From contig CAZNAD010000001.1 of assembly GCA_964571195.1 (NCBI GenBank), positions 62,001 to 126,000 of the forward strand: a DNA stretch of 64,000 nucleotides. The letters are read 5' to 3'. The position numbers were made by a program, and so were the translations under genes. Origin of the DNA: PALSA-1006 sp964571195. GTDB taxonomy: Bacteria > Pseudomonadota > Gammaproteobacteria > Burkholderiales > Gallionellaceae. Of this stretch, positions 54,002 to 63,154 are shown one piece after another (the stretch's first letter is position 1; the number at the start of each line of letters is the position of its first letter). The notes beneath the pieces were generated by a model. It did not search any database and was not told the DNA's origin. It was given only the letters and a program-made list of their open reading frames with translations.

Positions 54002-55729
54002 ATGAGTCTTCCGCGTTATACGATGATCCTGCTCCCCTTGTTGCTGGCTGCCTGTGCGCATGCGCCCGGCGGCAAGGCGAATGTTGCGGGTACGCCGCCT
54101 CCCCCGGCCAAAGTCGCCGAGGTTGAGCCAGTGCTGCCGGCGGTGGCGCTGGATGAGCGCATGTTGTACGAGTTCCTGCTGGGCGATATCGCGTTACAGC
54201 GCGGCAGGCCGGAGTTGGCGGGGCAGGCCTACCGCGATCTGGCCAGGACGACGCGCGATCCGCGTGTGGCACGGCGCGCGGCGCAGATCACCTTTGAGTC
54301 GCGCCAGATGGACAAGGCTTTGGAAGCGTTCCGGCTGTGGCAGGAATTGGAGCCTTCTGCGCCGCTGGCCAAGCAGATGCTGGTGTCGTTATTGTTGAGT
54401 GGCGGCAAGCTGGACGAGGCTCGTCCACATGCGGAGCGTTTGCTGGCGGAGGATGTCAAGAATGCTGGCCGCATCTTCATGCAGTTCCACCCTTTTCTGG
54501 TGCGGCTGCCCAACAAGTCTGCCGGTCTAGATTGGGTTGCCGGGATGGCGCGAGCCTACCCGAAAGTGGCCGAGGCGCACTGGGTGGTGGCGCAGCTCGC
54601 AGCACTGGCGGGAAATAAGGAGTTGGCGTTGAGCGAGGCGCAACAGGCTGCGCAATTGCGTCCAGAGTGGGATGCGGCGGTGATGTTCGAGGCACAGTTG
54701 CTGTTACCCAAGGAGCCAGGCAAGGCGTTCGAGCGCCTACGCAAGGTGCTGGAGGCGCGTCCGGCCAGCAAAGAGCTGCGCCTGTTTTATGCGCGCGCGT
54801 TGCTGGAGCAGAAGCGTTATGCGGAATCGCGCATCCAGTTTCAGCAATTGCTGGCTGCCGCGCCAGAAAACACCGAGCTGGCGTTCGCCGTGGCGTTGCT
54901 GTCTTTGCAGATGGGCGAGCTGGATCGTGCCGAACGGGAGTTGCAGGAGACGCTGACCAAGGGCAAGAAGGATGCGGGAACGGTGCATTATTATCTGGCG
55001 CAGTTGAACGAGGCCAAGAAGGATGAGGCTGCCGCACTTGCGCAATACCGTCAGGTGCAGGATGGCGAATATGTCTATGCGTCGCGCTTGCGCGAGACCT
55101 ATCTGCTGGATAAGGCGGGCAAGGCGGAAGAGGCTAGAGCGGCGCTGAAACGCGCGCCGGTGGCGAACAATCAGCAGCGCGTAACGGTGGTGCTGATCGA
55201 GGTGCAGATGCTGCGTGACAGCAAACAGTTCGAGGCAGCTTACCAGTTGCTCACGGAGTCGCTGGAGAAGCTGCCAAACCATCCGCAACTGTTGTTCGAG
55301 GCGGCGATGGCGGCGGACAAGTTGGGCAAGCCCGAAGTGTTCGAGCAGATGTTACGCAAGGTCTTGCGAGTGGCGCCGGATCATGCACATGCCTACAACG
55401 CATTGGGCTACAGCCTGCTGGAGCGCAACGTGCGCGTGGACGAGGGGATGCGTCTGGTCGAAAAGGCTTATGAGCTTGAGCCGGGCGATGCGGCCATCAC
55501 CGACAGCATGGGCTGGGGATATTATCGTCTGGGTCAACTGGACAAGAGTGCCGAGTTCCTGCGGCGAGCCTTTTCGGTCAGCCAGGACCCGGAAATCGCC
55601 ATGCATCTGGGTGAGGTATTGTGGATGCAAGGAAGCAAAGACGAGGCACGCAAGATATTGGACGGCGCGTTGCGGGCACATCCCGAAAATGAATCGTTGC
55701 GCCAATTGATCAAGAGATTCATCCCCTGA
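54002..55729 (+). CDS. TPR-repeat lipoprotein
   Basis: About 575 residues from ATG 54002; ATG 53981 would add 7. Signal with lipobox LAAC makes it a lipoprotein. The rest is tetratricopeptide-like helical pairs, for example LAGQAYRDLARTTRDPRVAR, AYNALGYSLLERNVRVDEGM and MGWGYYRLGQLDKSAEFLRR. It immediately precedes lolB, as in many betaproteobacteria. An outer-membrane scaffold role is plausible but unproven. The stop overlaps the lolB ATG by 1 nt (TGATG). Confidence 0.88.
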   Translation: MSLPRYTMILLPLLLAACAHAPGGKANVAGTPPPPAKVAEVEPVLPAVALDERMLYEFLLGDIALQRGRPELAGQAYRDLARTTRDPRVARRAAQITFESRQMDKALEAFRLWQELEPSAPLAKQMLVSLLLSGGKLDEARPHAERLLAEDVKNAGRIFMQFHPFLVRLPNKSAGLDWVAGMARAYPKVAEAHWVVAQLAALAGNKELALSEAQQAAQLRPEWDAAVMFEAQLLLPKEPGKAFERLRKVLEARPASKELRLFYARALLEQKRYAESRIQFQQLLAAAPENTELAFAVALLSLQMGELDRAERELQETLTKGKKDAGTVHYYLAQLNEAKKDEAAALAQYRQVQDGEYVYASRLRETYLLDKAGKAEEARAALKRAPVANNQQRVTVVLIEVQMLRDSKQFEAAYQLLTESLEKLPNHPQLLFEAAMAADKLGKPEVFEQMLRKVLRVAPDHAHAYNALGYSLLERNVRVDEGMRLVEKAYELEPGDAAITDSMGWGYYRLGQLDKSAEFLRRAFSVSQDPEIAMHLGEVLWMQGSKDEARKILDGALRAHPENESLRQLIKRFIP

Positions 55730-56298
55730 TGCACCATCGTTTCATCTGCTGGCCGCTGCTGCTGTTGCCGCTGCTGCTATGGGGCTGCGCCAGCGATACG
55801 GTCAAGACCGTGCAGCGTGCAGCAGCACCGGATGCGCCCTTCGTGCTTAACGGGCGGGTGGCGGTGCGCCATGACGGTGAACGCAGCAGTGCCGGTCTGC
55901 GCTGGAGGCATTACGCGGGGGAGGATGAGATATTGCTGCTGGCTCCGCTCGGCCAGACGGTCGCGCGCATCCGGCGCGATGCGCAGGGGGTGGCGCTGGA
56001 GGCATCCGGGAAAACCTATATGGCACGGGATGCGGAGACCCTGACACAGCAGGTGCTGGGCTGGGAATTGCCGCTGGCGGGCCTGAGTCGCTGGGTGGTT
56101 GGCTTGCCGTCCGCCGGAAGTGTCGCGGAGATCGGGCACAACGCCGACGGGCAGATATCGGCATTGCATCAGGACGGATGGGATATTGAATATTCGCGTT
56201 ATGCCACATCGGCTGCCGACAGTTTGCCGATGCGTCTTGTTCTGCGGCGCGAACGATTGGAGATATTGCTGCTGGTGGACGAATGGGAAAAACAATAA
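55729..56298 (+). CDS. lolB: Outer-membrane lipoprotein receptor LolB
   Basis: Inserts lipoproteins delivered by LolA into the outer membrane. 189 residues; signal with lipobox LWGC. The mature protein has FVLNGRVAVRHDGERSSAGL and LSRWVVGLP, matching LolB's beta-barrel. It overlaps ispE by 16 nt. The lolB-ispE-tRNA(Gln)-prs order is standard for the class. Confidence 0.9.
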   Translation: MHHRFICWPLLLLPLLLWGCASDTVKTVQRAAAPDAPFVLNGRVAVRHDGERSSAGLRWRHYAGEDEILLLAPLGQTVARIRRDAQGVALEASGKTYMARDAETLTQQVLGWELPLAGLSRWVVGLPSAGSVAEIGHNADGQISALHQDGWDIEYSRYATSAADSLPMRLVLRRERLEILLLVDEWEKQ

Positions 56299-57149
56299 AC
56301 ACACTCACCTGTCTTGCTCCGGCCAAGTTGAATCTGTTCCTGCATGTGGTCGGACGCAGGGACGATGGTTATCATCTGTTGCAGACCGTGTTCCGTTTCA
56401 TCGACCTGAACGACACCCTGCATTTCACTGTGCGCGACGATGGCCTGGTGCGCCGCAGCAATGAGATAGACGGCGTACCGCAAGAGCAGGATCTGTGTGT
56501 GCGTGCCGCAAAGTTGTTGCAACAGGAGACGGGCTGCAAGCTGGGTGTCGAGATTGCGGTGGATAAACGCATTCCCATGGGTGGTGGCCTGGGCGGCGGA
56601 AGTTCGGATGCGGCGACCACGCTGCTGGCGTTGAACCGTTTGTGGGATTTGAGCCTGCCGCGCGAACGACTGATGCAACTCGGTCTGCGTCTGGGGGCGG
56701 ATGTGCCGGTGTTCGTGTTCGGTGAGAATGCTTTTGCCGAGGGGGTGGGCGAGCAGTTACAGGCGTATCCGCTGCCCGATGCGTGGTATGTCGTGCTGTC
56801 CCCGCCGGTGCATGTGCCGACCGCACAGATATTCACTCACCCGGAATTGACACGAAATACGATTTCCATCACAATTCGCGCCCTTCCGATCGGGGGTGAC
56901 CTGCAAACGGGGCAATTCGGCAATGATTTGCAGCCGGTAGCCTGCAAGTTGTATCCCGAGATCGAACGGCATCTGTCTTGGCTTGGGCGATTTGCTCCGG
57001 CACTGATGACCGGCTCCGGCGCGTGTGTTTTCGCCGAGTTCGCCACGGAAGCGCAAGCACGGACCGTGCTGCGTCAGTTGCCTGAAGATATGCGCGGATT
57101 TGTCGCGCGTGGCTTGCAGCAACATCCATTGCGGGATTTCGCCGCATAG
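56283..57149 (+). CDS. ispE: 4-diphosphocytidyl-2-C-methyl-D-erythritol kinase IspE
   Basis: MEP-pathway kinase of isoprenoid synthesis. 288 residues, GHMP fold. APAKLNLFLHVVGRRDDGYH at the N-terminus, GHMP ATP loop IPMGGGLGGGSSDAATTLLA and C-terminal MTGSGACVFAEF are present. Overlaps lolB by 16 nt; a tRNA-Gln gene follows 7 nt after the stop. Confidence 0.96.
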   Translation: MGKTINTLTCLAPAKLNLFLHVVGRRDDGYHLLQTVFRFIDLNDTLHFTVRDDGLVRRSNEIDGVPQEQDLCVRAAKLLQQETGCKLGVEIAVDKRIPMGGGLGGGSSDAATTLLALNRLWDLSLPRERLMQLGLRLGADVPVFVFGENAFAEGVGEQLQAYPLPDAWYVVLSPPVHVPTAQIFTHPELTRNTISITIRALPIGGDLQTGQFGNDLQPVACKLYPEIERHLSWLGRFAPALMTGSGACVFAEFATEAQARTVLRQLPEDMRGFVARGLQQHPLRDFAA

Positions 57150-57156
57150 AGTTTTT

Positions 57157-57231
57157 TGGGGAGTCGCCAAGTGGTAAGGCACCGGATTTTGATTCCGGCA
57201 TTCGTAGGTTCGATCCCTACCTCCCCAGCCA
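57157..57231 (+). tRNA. tRNA-Gln (TTG)
   Basis: A 75-nt cloverleaf: acceptor TGGGGAG/CTCCCCA, anticodon stem CCGGA with loop TTTTGAT (anticodon TTG), T arm TAGG-TTCGATC-CCTA, discriminator G and encoded CCA. It sits between ispE and prs, the conserved place for this tRNA. Confidence 0.97.
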
Positions 57232-57237
57232 CATCGC

Positions 57238-57258
57238 ATGGGCGCTTGCGCCCATTTT
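57238..57258 (+). terminator. Terminator between tRNA-Gln and prs
   Basis: ATGGGCGC-TT-GCGCCCAT (57238-57255), a perfect 8-bp stem with 2-nt loop, followed by TTT. It would end tRNA-Gln transcription or attenuate prs; the prs start is 17 nt further on. Confidence 0.65.
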
Positions 57259-57274
57259 AATTTAAGGGGTTCAC

Positions 57275-58225
57275 GTGTCTCACGACAGCCTGATGGTGTT
57301 CACCGGTAATGCCAATCCCAAACTCGCCGAGAAAGTGGCGCGACATCTCGATATCCATCTCGGGCGCGCGACGGTCAGCCGTTTCTCCGACGGCGAGGTG
57401 ATGGTCGAGATATTGGAGCATGTGCGCGGCAAGGATGTCTTTGTGCTCCAGTCGACCTGCGCGCCGACCAACGACAGCCTGATGGAGGTGATGGTGATGG
57501 TGGATGCGCTGAAACGCGCCTCGGCTGGTCGTATCACCGCCGCCTTGCCTTATTTCGGTTATGCCCGCCAGGATCGCCGCCCGCGTTCCGCGCGTGTGGC
57601 GATCACCGCCAAGGTTGTTGCCGACATGCTGGTAGGGGTCGGTGTGGACCGGGTGCTGACCATGGATTTGCACTCCGACCAGATACAGGGCTTCTTCTCC
57701 ATTCCGGTGGATAACATCTATGCCGCACCCATTCTGCTGTCGGACGTGTGGAAGCAAAACCATAAAGACCTGATCGTGGTCTCGCCCGACGTGGGCGGGG
57801 TGGTGCGCGCCAGAGCGCTGGCGAAGCGTCTGGAATCCGATCTGGCGATCATCGACAAACGCCGCCCCAAGCCGAACGTGGCCAAGGTGATGAACATCAT
57901 CGGCGATGTAGCCGGTCGTACCTGCATCATCATGGATGACATGGTGGATACGGCGAACACCCTGTGCGAGGCGGCGAATGCCCTCAAGGAAAAAGGCGCG
58001 TCGCGGGTCATCGCTTACTGTACCCACCCGGTGCTGTCCGGCCCGGCGATCGAGCGGATCGAAAAATCGGCCATCGACGAACTGGTGGTGACCGACACCA
58101 TTCCGTTGCGCGAGGAAGCGCGCAACTGCAAACGCATCCGCCAGTTGAGCGTGGCGGAACTGATGGCCGAGACCATGCGCCGCATCAATGCGGAAGAGTC
58201 GGTCAGTTCGCTGTTCATGGAATAA
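57275..58225 (+). CDS. prs: Ribose-phosphate pyrophosphokinase Prs
   Basis: Makes PRPP for nucleotide, histidine and tryptophan synthesis (TrpD uses it). 316 residues from GTG 57275 with AAGGGG upstream. Key motifs: YFGYARQDRRPRSARVAITA, MDLHSDQIQGFF (Mg2+/ATP loop) and the PRPP signature CIIMDDMVDTANTLCEAANA. Complete and canonical. Confidence 0.97.
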   Translation: MSHDSLMVFTGNANPKLAEKVARHLDIHLGRATVSRFSDGEVMVEILEHVRGKDVFVLQSTCAPTNDSLMEVMVMVDALKRASAGRITAALPYFGYARQDRRPRSARVAITAKVVADMLVGVGVDRVLTMDLHSDQIQGFFSIPVDNIYAAPILLSDVWKQNHKDLIVVSPDVGGVVRARALAKRLESDLAIIDKRRPKPNVAKVMNIIGDVAGRTCIIMDDMVDTANTLCEAANALKEKGASRVIAYCTHPVLSGPAIERIEKSAIDELVVTDTIPLREEARNCKRIRQLSVAELMAETMRRINAEESVSSLFME

Positions 58226-58305
58226 GAATCTGCGGTGGCCATGTTGGTCATCGCATAACCCGAAGCCTCTGGTCGCGGAGTGCTTCACCAAAGTGGAGAA
58301 GTAAA

Positions 58306-58962
58306 ATGGCAATCGAAATCAGCGCAACAACACGCAAAGCGCAAGGAACGGGTGCGAGCCGCCGTCTGCGTAAAGCGAATCGCGTTCCCGGCATCGTCTA
58401 CGGTTCCGGCGAAGCGACCATGATCGACCTCGATCACAACACACTGTACTACGCCCTGCGCAACGAAGCGTTCCACGCTTCCATCCTGTCGCTGGATCTG
58501 GACGGCAAGAAGGAATCCGTGCTGTTGCGCGACTTCCATATGCACCCGTTCCGCCAGCAAGTTCAGCACATCGATTTCCAGCGCGTCGATGCAAAGAAGA
58601 AGATCCACATGAAGGTGCCGTTGCACTTCATCAATGCGGACGTCGCTCCCGGTGTGAAGACCAGCGGCGGTATCATCAGCCACGTGTTGAACGATCTGGA
58701 CGTGTCCTGCTTGCCTGCTGATCTGCCCGCGCACATCGAAGTGGATCTGGCGAACCTGGCTCTGGGACACTCTATCCACGTGTCCGATGTCAAGCTGCCC
58801 AAGGGCGTGGAAGTTGCTGGTCACCATCATGCTTCCGACGCGGTAGCGACGGTGCAGGTGCCGCGCGGTCATGTGGAAGCTGCAGCGACCGAAGCTGCGG
58901 CAGCGGCTGCCCCTGCGGCCGATGCCAAAGCGGCTGAAGCGAAGCCTGCCGCAAAGAAGTAA
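58306..58962 (+). CDS. rplY: 50S ribosomal protein L25 (Ctc/TL5 form)
   Basis: 5S rRNA-binding ribosomal protein, long form. 218 residues from ATG 58306 (GTGGAGAAGTAAA upstream); the frame upstream to 57964 overlaps prs and is not real. N-terminal L25 domain (about 1-95; GIVYGSGEATMIDLDHNTL), C-terminal TL5 domain and an Ala-rich low-complexity tail ending KPAAKK. Confidence 0.96.
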   Translation: MAIEISATTRKAQGTGASRRLRKANRVPGIVYGSGEATMIDLDHNTLYYALRNEAFHASILSLDLDGKKESVLLRDFHMHPFRQQVQHIDFQRVDAKKKIHMKVPLHFINADVAPGVKTSGGIISHVLNDLDVSCLPADLPAHIEVDLANLALGHSIHVSDVKLPKGVEVAGHHHASDAVATVQVPRGHVEAAATEAAAAAAPAADAKAAEAKPAAKK

Positions 58963-58989
58963 TCGTCGCCTAGGCGTCGTTACCTTGGA

Positions 58990-59028
58990 AAGCCCGTCAT
59001 GCAAAATGAAAAGCATGACGGGCTTTTT
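58990..59028 (+). terminator. Intrinsic terminator between rplY and pth
   Basis: AAGCCCGTCATGC (58990-59002) pairs perfectly with GCATGACGGGCTT (59013-59025) around a 10-nt A-rich loop, followed by TTTTT (59024-59028). It ends 5 nt before the pth ATG, so it may limit read-through into pth. Confidence 0.85.
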
Positions 59029-59033
59029 GCATC

Positions 59034-59615
59034 ATGAGTGAGATCAAACTCATCGTCGGGCTGGGTAATCCCGGCAGAGAATACGAAACCACGCGCCACA
59101 ACGCCGGATTCTGGTGGGTGGACGAATTGGCGCGCCAGCGGAGTGCCGTCTTCAAGACAGACAATAAATTCCACGGACTGATCGCCAAAGCAGGTTTGCA
59201 CGGGCATGAAGTCCATCTGCTCAAACCGCAGACCTTTATGAACGTGAGTGGCCGCTCGGTCGGCGCGGTGGCTCAGTTCTACAAGATAGATCCCGCGCAG
59301 ATATTGGTGGTGCATGATGAACTAGACCTGCCGCCGGGCAGCGCCAAGCTCAAACTGGGCGGCGGGCATGGCGGACACAACGGGCTGAAGGACATCATCG
59401 CCCACTTGGGGACGAAAGATTTCTGGCGTTTGCGCATCGGCATCGGCCATCCCGGCGAGCGCAGCGAAGTCAGCAATTTCGTACTCAATGCCCCGCGCAA
59501 AGAAGAGCAGATGCTGATCGATGATGCGCTGCAACGCGCACAAGATGTGGCGGCGCTCGTCATCGAAGGCAAGCTGGAGGCCGCCATGTTGCGGCTGCAC
59601 AGCAATCCGGCTTAG
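59034..59615 (+). CDS. pth: Peptidyl-tRNA hydrolase Pth
   Basis: Releases tRNA from stalled peptidyl-tRNA. 193 residues. Family signature VGLGNPGREYETTRHNAGFW contains the catalytic His; KPQTFMNVSGRSV and DLPPGSAKLKLGGGHGGHNG hold the Asn and Asp. In the standard prs-rplY-pth position. The ATG is only 5 nt after the terminator T tract, so a separate SD is hard to see. Confidence 0.95.
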   Translation: MSEIKLIVGLGNPGREYETTRHNAGFWWVDELARQRSAVFKTDNKFHGLIAKAGLHGHEVHLLKPQTFMNVSGRSVGAVAQFYKIDPAQILVVHDELDLPPGSAKLKLGGGHGGHNGLKDIIAHLGTKDFWRLRIGIGHPGERSEVSNFVLNAPRKEEQMLIDDALQRAQDVAALVIEGKLEAAMLRLHSNPA

Positions 59616-59657
59616 GCCGAATCCATCGATTCTGCGGTATTTTGATACCGAGTTGGT

Positions 59658-59685
59658 TTGCTTTAATCATGGGAGTCGCTATAAT
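59658..59685 (+). promoter_or_regulatory. Promoter of tRNA-Phe
   Basis: TTGCTT (59658-59663), a 16-nt spacer, and TATAAT (59680-59685), 18 nt before the tRNA start. Good sigma-70 match for a stable-RNA gene. Confidence 0.65.
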
Positions 59686-59703
59686 GCGCGCCTTCGTCAA
59701 GAT

Positions 59704-59779
59704 GGCTCGGTAGCTCAGTCGGTAGAGCAGAGGATTGAAAATCCTTGTGTCGGTGGTTCGATTCCGCCCCGAGCCACCA
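59704..59779 (+). tRNA. tRNA-Phe (GAA)
   Basis: A 76-nt cloverleaf: acceptor GGCTCGG/CCGAGCC, D arm GCTC...GAGC, anticodon stem AGGAT/ATCCT with loop TGAAA (anticodon GAA), T loop TTCGATT, and encoded CCA. Own promoter upstream and an intrinsic terminator just downstream. Confidence 0.97.
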
Positions 59780-59784
59780 TATTC

Positions 59785-59808
59785 AAAACCCGCATCAGCG
59801 GGTTTTTT
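59785..59808. terminator. Terminator after tRNA-Phe
   Basis: AAAACCCGC-ATCA-GCGGGTTTT plus two further T (59785-59808). The asnB-like gene ends within it on the opposite strand, so it may stop transcription from both sides. Confidence 0.85.
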
Positions 59809-61591
59809 ATTGTCCGCTCTTTCCATCCACGTTGATCTGTAACCACCATTCCAGCAGCGCGAGGTGCCAGAGCTTGCTGCCCTGGATGCGTGTCAGATGG
59901 GCTTCCGGGGCGGCCAACAGTTTTTCGACATAGGCGCGGCGGTATACACCGCGTTGCACGCAGGCTTCCGAATTGAGGATGGCGCGCATCTTGTCGAGGA
60001 AGTCGCCGCGCACATATTTCAATGCGGGTACCGGGAAATAACCTTTGGGACGGTCTATCACGGCATCCGGGACGATGCCGCGTGCCAAAGCCTTGAGCGG
60101 GAACTTGCCGCCTTCTTTGAGTTTTAGCGCGGGGGGCATCTTGGCGGCCAGTTCCACCAGTTCGTGGTCGATGAAAGGTACGCGGGCTTCCAGACCCCAG
60201 GCCATGGTCATGTTGTCAACGCGCTTTACCGGGTCGTCCACCATTAGTGCCGTTACATCCATGCGCAATACCTGATCAAGGAACTCGTCCGCACCGGTTT
60301 GTCGCAATTGTTCTTCTGTCCAGGTCGAGGTTACATCCGGCGTGGCATAGGTGTCGCTCATCATCTCCAGATATTCGGCATGGTCGCGGTCGAAATAGTG
60401 CTGCGAGAAACGTTCCAGCGGGGTGCCGCTGGTCGCATCCATGCGCGGATACCAGAAGTAGCCGCCGAACACTTCATCCGCGCCCTGGCCGGCCAGTACC
60501 ACTTTTACTTCCTGCGAGACTTTCTGTCCCAGCAGATAGAACGCGGTCACGTCATAACTGGGCATGGGTTCGCTCATCTCGGCGATGGCGGCAGGCAGGT
60601 GGCGCAACACTTCGCTGTTGGCTACGGCGAACTTGTGATGTCGCGTGTTGAAATGGCTGGCGACGAGGTCGGAGTATTCGAACTCATCCGCCTGTTCGCC
60701 CGCCACGGCTTCGAAGCCGATGGAGAAGGTGTTCAGTTCGTCCACATGGTCGGCCAACAAGCCGACCAGCAAGCTTGAATCCAGCCCGCCGGAAAGGAGT
60801 ACCCCCACCGGCACATCCGAAGCCAGCCGGTGACGCTCGACCACGCGGCGCAACACGGTGCGTGTCGCCGCCAGCCAATCCTGCTCCGACAGTGCCTGTT
60901 CGGGGCGCGTCGCGTCGAGTTGCCAATAACGTGTCAGGGCGACTGTGCCGTCCGCGCTGAAGCTCATGCTGTGCGCGGGAGGTAGTTTTTTGATTCCGCG
61001 CAGCAGGGTGCGCGGAGCCGGTACCACGCTGTGCAGGGTGAAATGATGATGCAAGGCCACCGCATCAAGGCCGGTATCGATGCCGCCGCCGGCCAGCAGG
61101 GCTTGCAGGGTGGAGGCGAAACGCAGACGTGCCCCGTCCAGCGAGTAATACAGCGGCTTGATACCGAGGCGGTCGCGGGCAAGGAACAGGGATTTCGCGC
61201 GCAGGTCGTAGATGGCGAAAGCGAACATGCCGTAAAAACGCTGCACACAACCTTTGCCCCAAGCATGGTAGGCCTTGAGGATGACTTCGCTGTCGCCGTG
61301 CGAGAAGAACTCGTAGCCCATCTCGACCAGCTCGGCACGCAGTTCCTTGTAGTTGTAGATGGTGCCGTTGAACACCAGAGCCAGATTCAGTGTCTTGTCC
61401 AGCATGGGCTGGTCGGCCTGCGCGGAGAGGTCGATGATGGCCAGACGGCGGTGGCCGAACGCCAGCGGGCCATCGTTGAAGTAACCTTCGTGGTCGGGCC
61501 CGCGCCGTGCCAGCCGCGCGGTCATGCGCTGCAACGCCTCCCGGTCGGGGGCGGAATGATCGAAACGTAATTCACCACAGATGCCGCACAT
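59807..61591 (-). CDS. Glutamine amidotransferase, NAGGN-amidotransferase-like (asparagine synthase family)
   Basis: 594 residues from ATG 61591, giving N-terminal MCGICGEL so that Cys2 is the glutaminase nucleophile; the frame extends 4 codons upstream. The N-terminal glutaminase (1-215) carries RRGPD and ALVFNGTIYNYKELR. The synthetase domain has the PP-loop LLSGGLDSSLLVGLL. VVPAPRTLLRGIKKLPPA, DDPVKRVDNMTMAWGLEARV and GYFPVPALKY closely resemble N-acetylglutaminylglutamine amidotransferase, from memory of that family. Its usual synthetase partner is not adjacent. Plain asparagine synthetase is the alternative. Confidence 0.75.
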   Translation of the reverse strand: MCGICGELRFDHSAPDREALQRMTARLARRGPDHEGYFNDGPLAFGHRRLAIIDLSAQADQPMLDKTLNLALVFNGTIYNYKELRAELVEMGYEFFSHGDSEVILKAYHAWGKGCVQRFYGMFAFAIYDLRAKSLFLARDRLGIKPLYYSLDGARLRFASTLQALLAGGGIDTGLDAVALHHHFTLHSVVPAPRTLLRGIKKLPPAHSMSFSADGTVALTRYWQLDATRPEQALSEQDWLAATRTVLRRVVERHRLASDVPVGVLLSGGLDSSLLVGLLADHVDELNTFSIGFEAVAGEQADEFEYSDLVASHFNTRHHKFAVANSEVLRHLPAAIAEMSEPMPSYDVTAFYLLGQKVSQEVKVVLAGQGADEVFGGYFWYPRMDATSGTPLERFSQHYFDRDHAEYLEMMSDTYATPDVTSTWTEEQLRQTGADEFLDQVLRMDVTALMVDDPVKRVDNMTMAWGLEARVPFIDHELVELAAKMPPALKLKEGGKFPLKALARGIVPDAVIDRPKGYFPVPALKYVRGDFLDKMRAILNSEACVQRGVYRRAYVEKLLAAPEAHLTRIQGSKLWHLALLEWWLQINVDGKSGQ

Positions 61592-61746
61592 GCAAGACTC
61601 CATCGGTTTCGGATGGCGGATTATCGCCTACGGCGGAAAAAGAAGCAGGTGATTGCGACGGTCGTGGTGGATGCGCGGCTATTGCGTTATAGGCCCGCCT
61701 TGCAGGATACTGTGCGCCACCTGATCTTCACCGAGTCCTGTCTGTC

Positions 61747-63078
61747 ATGTCACAGCATCTTGCCCACAGTCCCGCCGAGTTCGTTGCATGGTTCCGTTCC
61801 GTCGCTCCCTACATCAATGCCTTTCGCGGCAAGACCTTTGTGGTTGCCTTCGGTGGCGAGGTGGTGGCGGACGGTAAGTTCGTCGAGCTGACCCACGATT
61901 TCAATTTGCTCGCCAGTCTCGGAGTGCGGCTGGTGCTGGTACACGGTGCGCGGCCACAGATCGAACAGCATCTGTCGCGCAACGATATCGCCGACCAATA
62001 CCATCACGGCATACGCCTCACTGATGCCGCGACCATGCAATGCGTGAAAGAGGCGGTCGGGCGCGTGCGTCTCGAAATCGAAGCGCTGTTGTCGATGGGG
62101 CTGGCCAATTCGCCGATGGCGAACGCCGATATCCGTGTGGCGGGCGGCAACTTCATCACCGCACAACCGATGGGTGTCATCAACGGCGTCGATCTGCTGC
62201 ATACCGGTCGTGTGCGCAAAGTGGATGTGGCGGCATTACGCGACCGGATGGAGTTCGGCGAGGTCGTCTTGTTGTCGCCGCTGGGTTATTCGCCCACCGG
62301 CGAGGTGTTCAATCTGACGCTGGAAGACGTCGCCACCCAGACCGCCATCGCGCTGGATGCGGACAAGTTGATCTTCATGATGGATACCGACGGTGTGACC
62401 GACAGGGATGGCTCGCTGTTGCATGAGTTGACTATCGCCGGGGCGAACAAGGTGCTGTCGGGCAAACGCAAGCTGCCGGACGATGTCGGTCTGTTCCTGC
62501 CGTGTGCGGTGCGTGCTTGCGAGGGGGGGGTGGCGCGTACGCATCTGATCAGCCGCCATCAGGACGGGGCGATCTTGCAGGAGCTGTTCTCCGATGTCGG
62601 CATCGGCACCATGGTGGTGGAAAGCACGCTCAATACGCTGCGCGATGCCACGATCAATGATGTTGGCGGTATCCTCAAATTGTTGCAGCCGCTGGAGTCT
62701 GAAGGCATTCTGGTGAGGCGCTCGCGCGAGCTGTTGGAACGCGAGATCGACCGTTTCGTAGTGCTGGAACACGACCGGCGCATCATCGGCTGTGCCGCAC
62801 TGTATCCGTTCACCGAGGAGAAGTCGGCTGAGCTGGCCTGTCTGGCAATCCAGCCGAGTTACCGCGATCACGGTTACGGTGATGCGCTGCTCAAGCATAT
62901 GGCATCGGAGGCGCAGGCACAGGGGCTGCGCAAGCTGTTCGTGCTCACCACGCGTACCGCGCACTGGTTCCTTGAGCGCGGCTTCAAGGAGGTCAGCGTC
63001 GATCAGCTGCCGACACGGAAACAGGAGTTGTACAACTATCAGCGGCGCTCGAAAGTCTTTGTCCGTTTGCTGAAATAG
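61747..63078 (+). CDS. argA: N-acetylglutamate synthase ArgA
   Basis: First step of arginine synthesis: acetyl-CoA plus glutamate. 443 residues. N-terminal amino-acid-kinase-like domain (about 1-280; FVVAFGGEVVADGK, VLVHGARPQIEQHL) is the arginine-inhibition site, and the C-terminal GNAT domain (about 290-443) has LAIQPSYRDHGYGDALLKH and LTTRTAHWFLERGF. Classical bacterial NAGS form. Divergent from the amidotransferase; the 155-nt gap shows nothing else. Confidence 0.95.
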   Translation: MSQHLAHSPAEFVAWFRSVAPYINAFRGKTFVVAFGGEVVADGKFVELTHDFNLLASLGVRLVLVHGARPQIEQHLSRNDIADQYHHGIRLTDAATMQCVKEAVGRVRLEIEALLSMGLANSPMANADIRVAGGNFITAQPMGVINGVDLLHTGRVRKVDVAALRDRMEFGEVVLLSPLGYSPTGEVFNLTLEDVATQTAIALDADKLIFMMDTDGVTDRDGSLLHELTIAGANKVLSGKRKLPDDVGLFLPCAVRACEGGVARTHLISRHQDGAILQELFSDVGIGTMVVESTLNTLRDATINDVGGILKLLQPLESEGILVRRSRELLEREIDRFVVLEHDRRIIGCAALYPFTEEKSAELACLAIQPSYRDHGYGDALLKHMASEAQAQGLRKLFVLTTRTAHWFLERGFKEVSVDQLPTRKQELYNYQRRSKVFVRLLK

Positions 63079-63154
63079 GCGAGCGGTCTTTCTACTGGCC
63101 GGATTCACAGTAGTGTCATAATCCGGTCTCATAATCGTCACATGGAGAAAAAAG

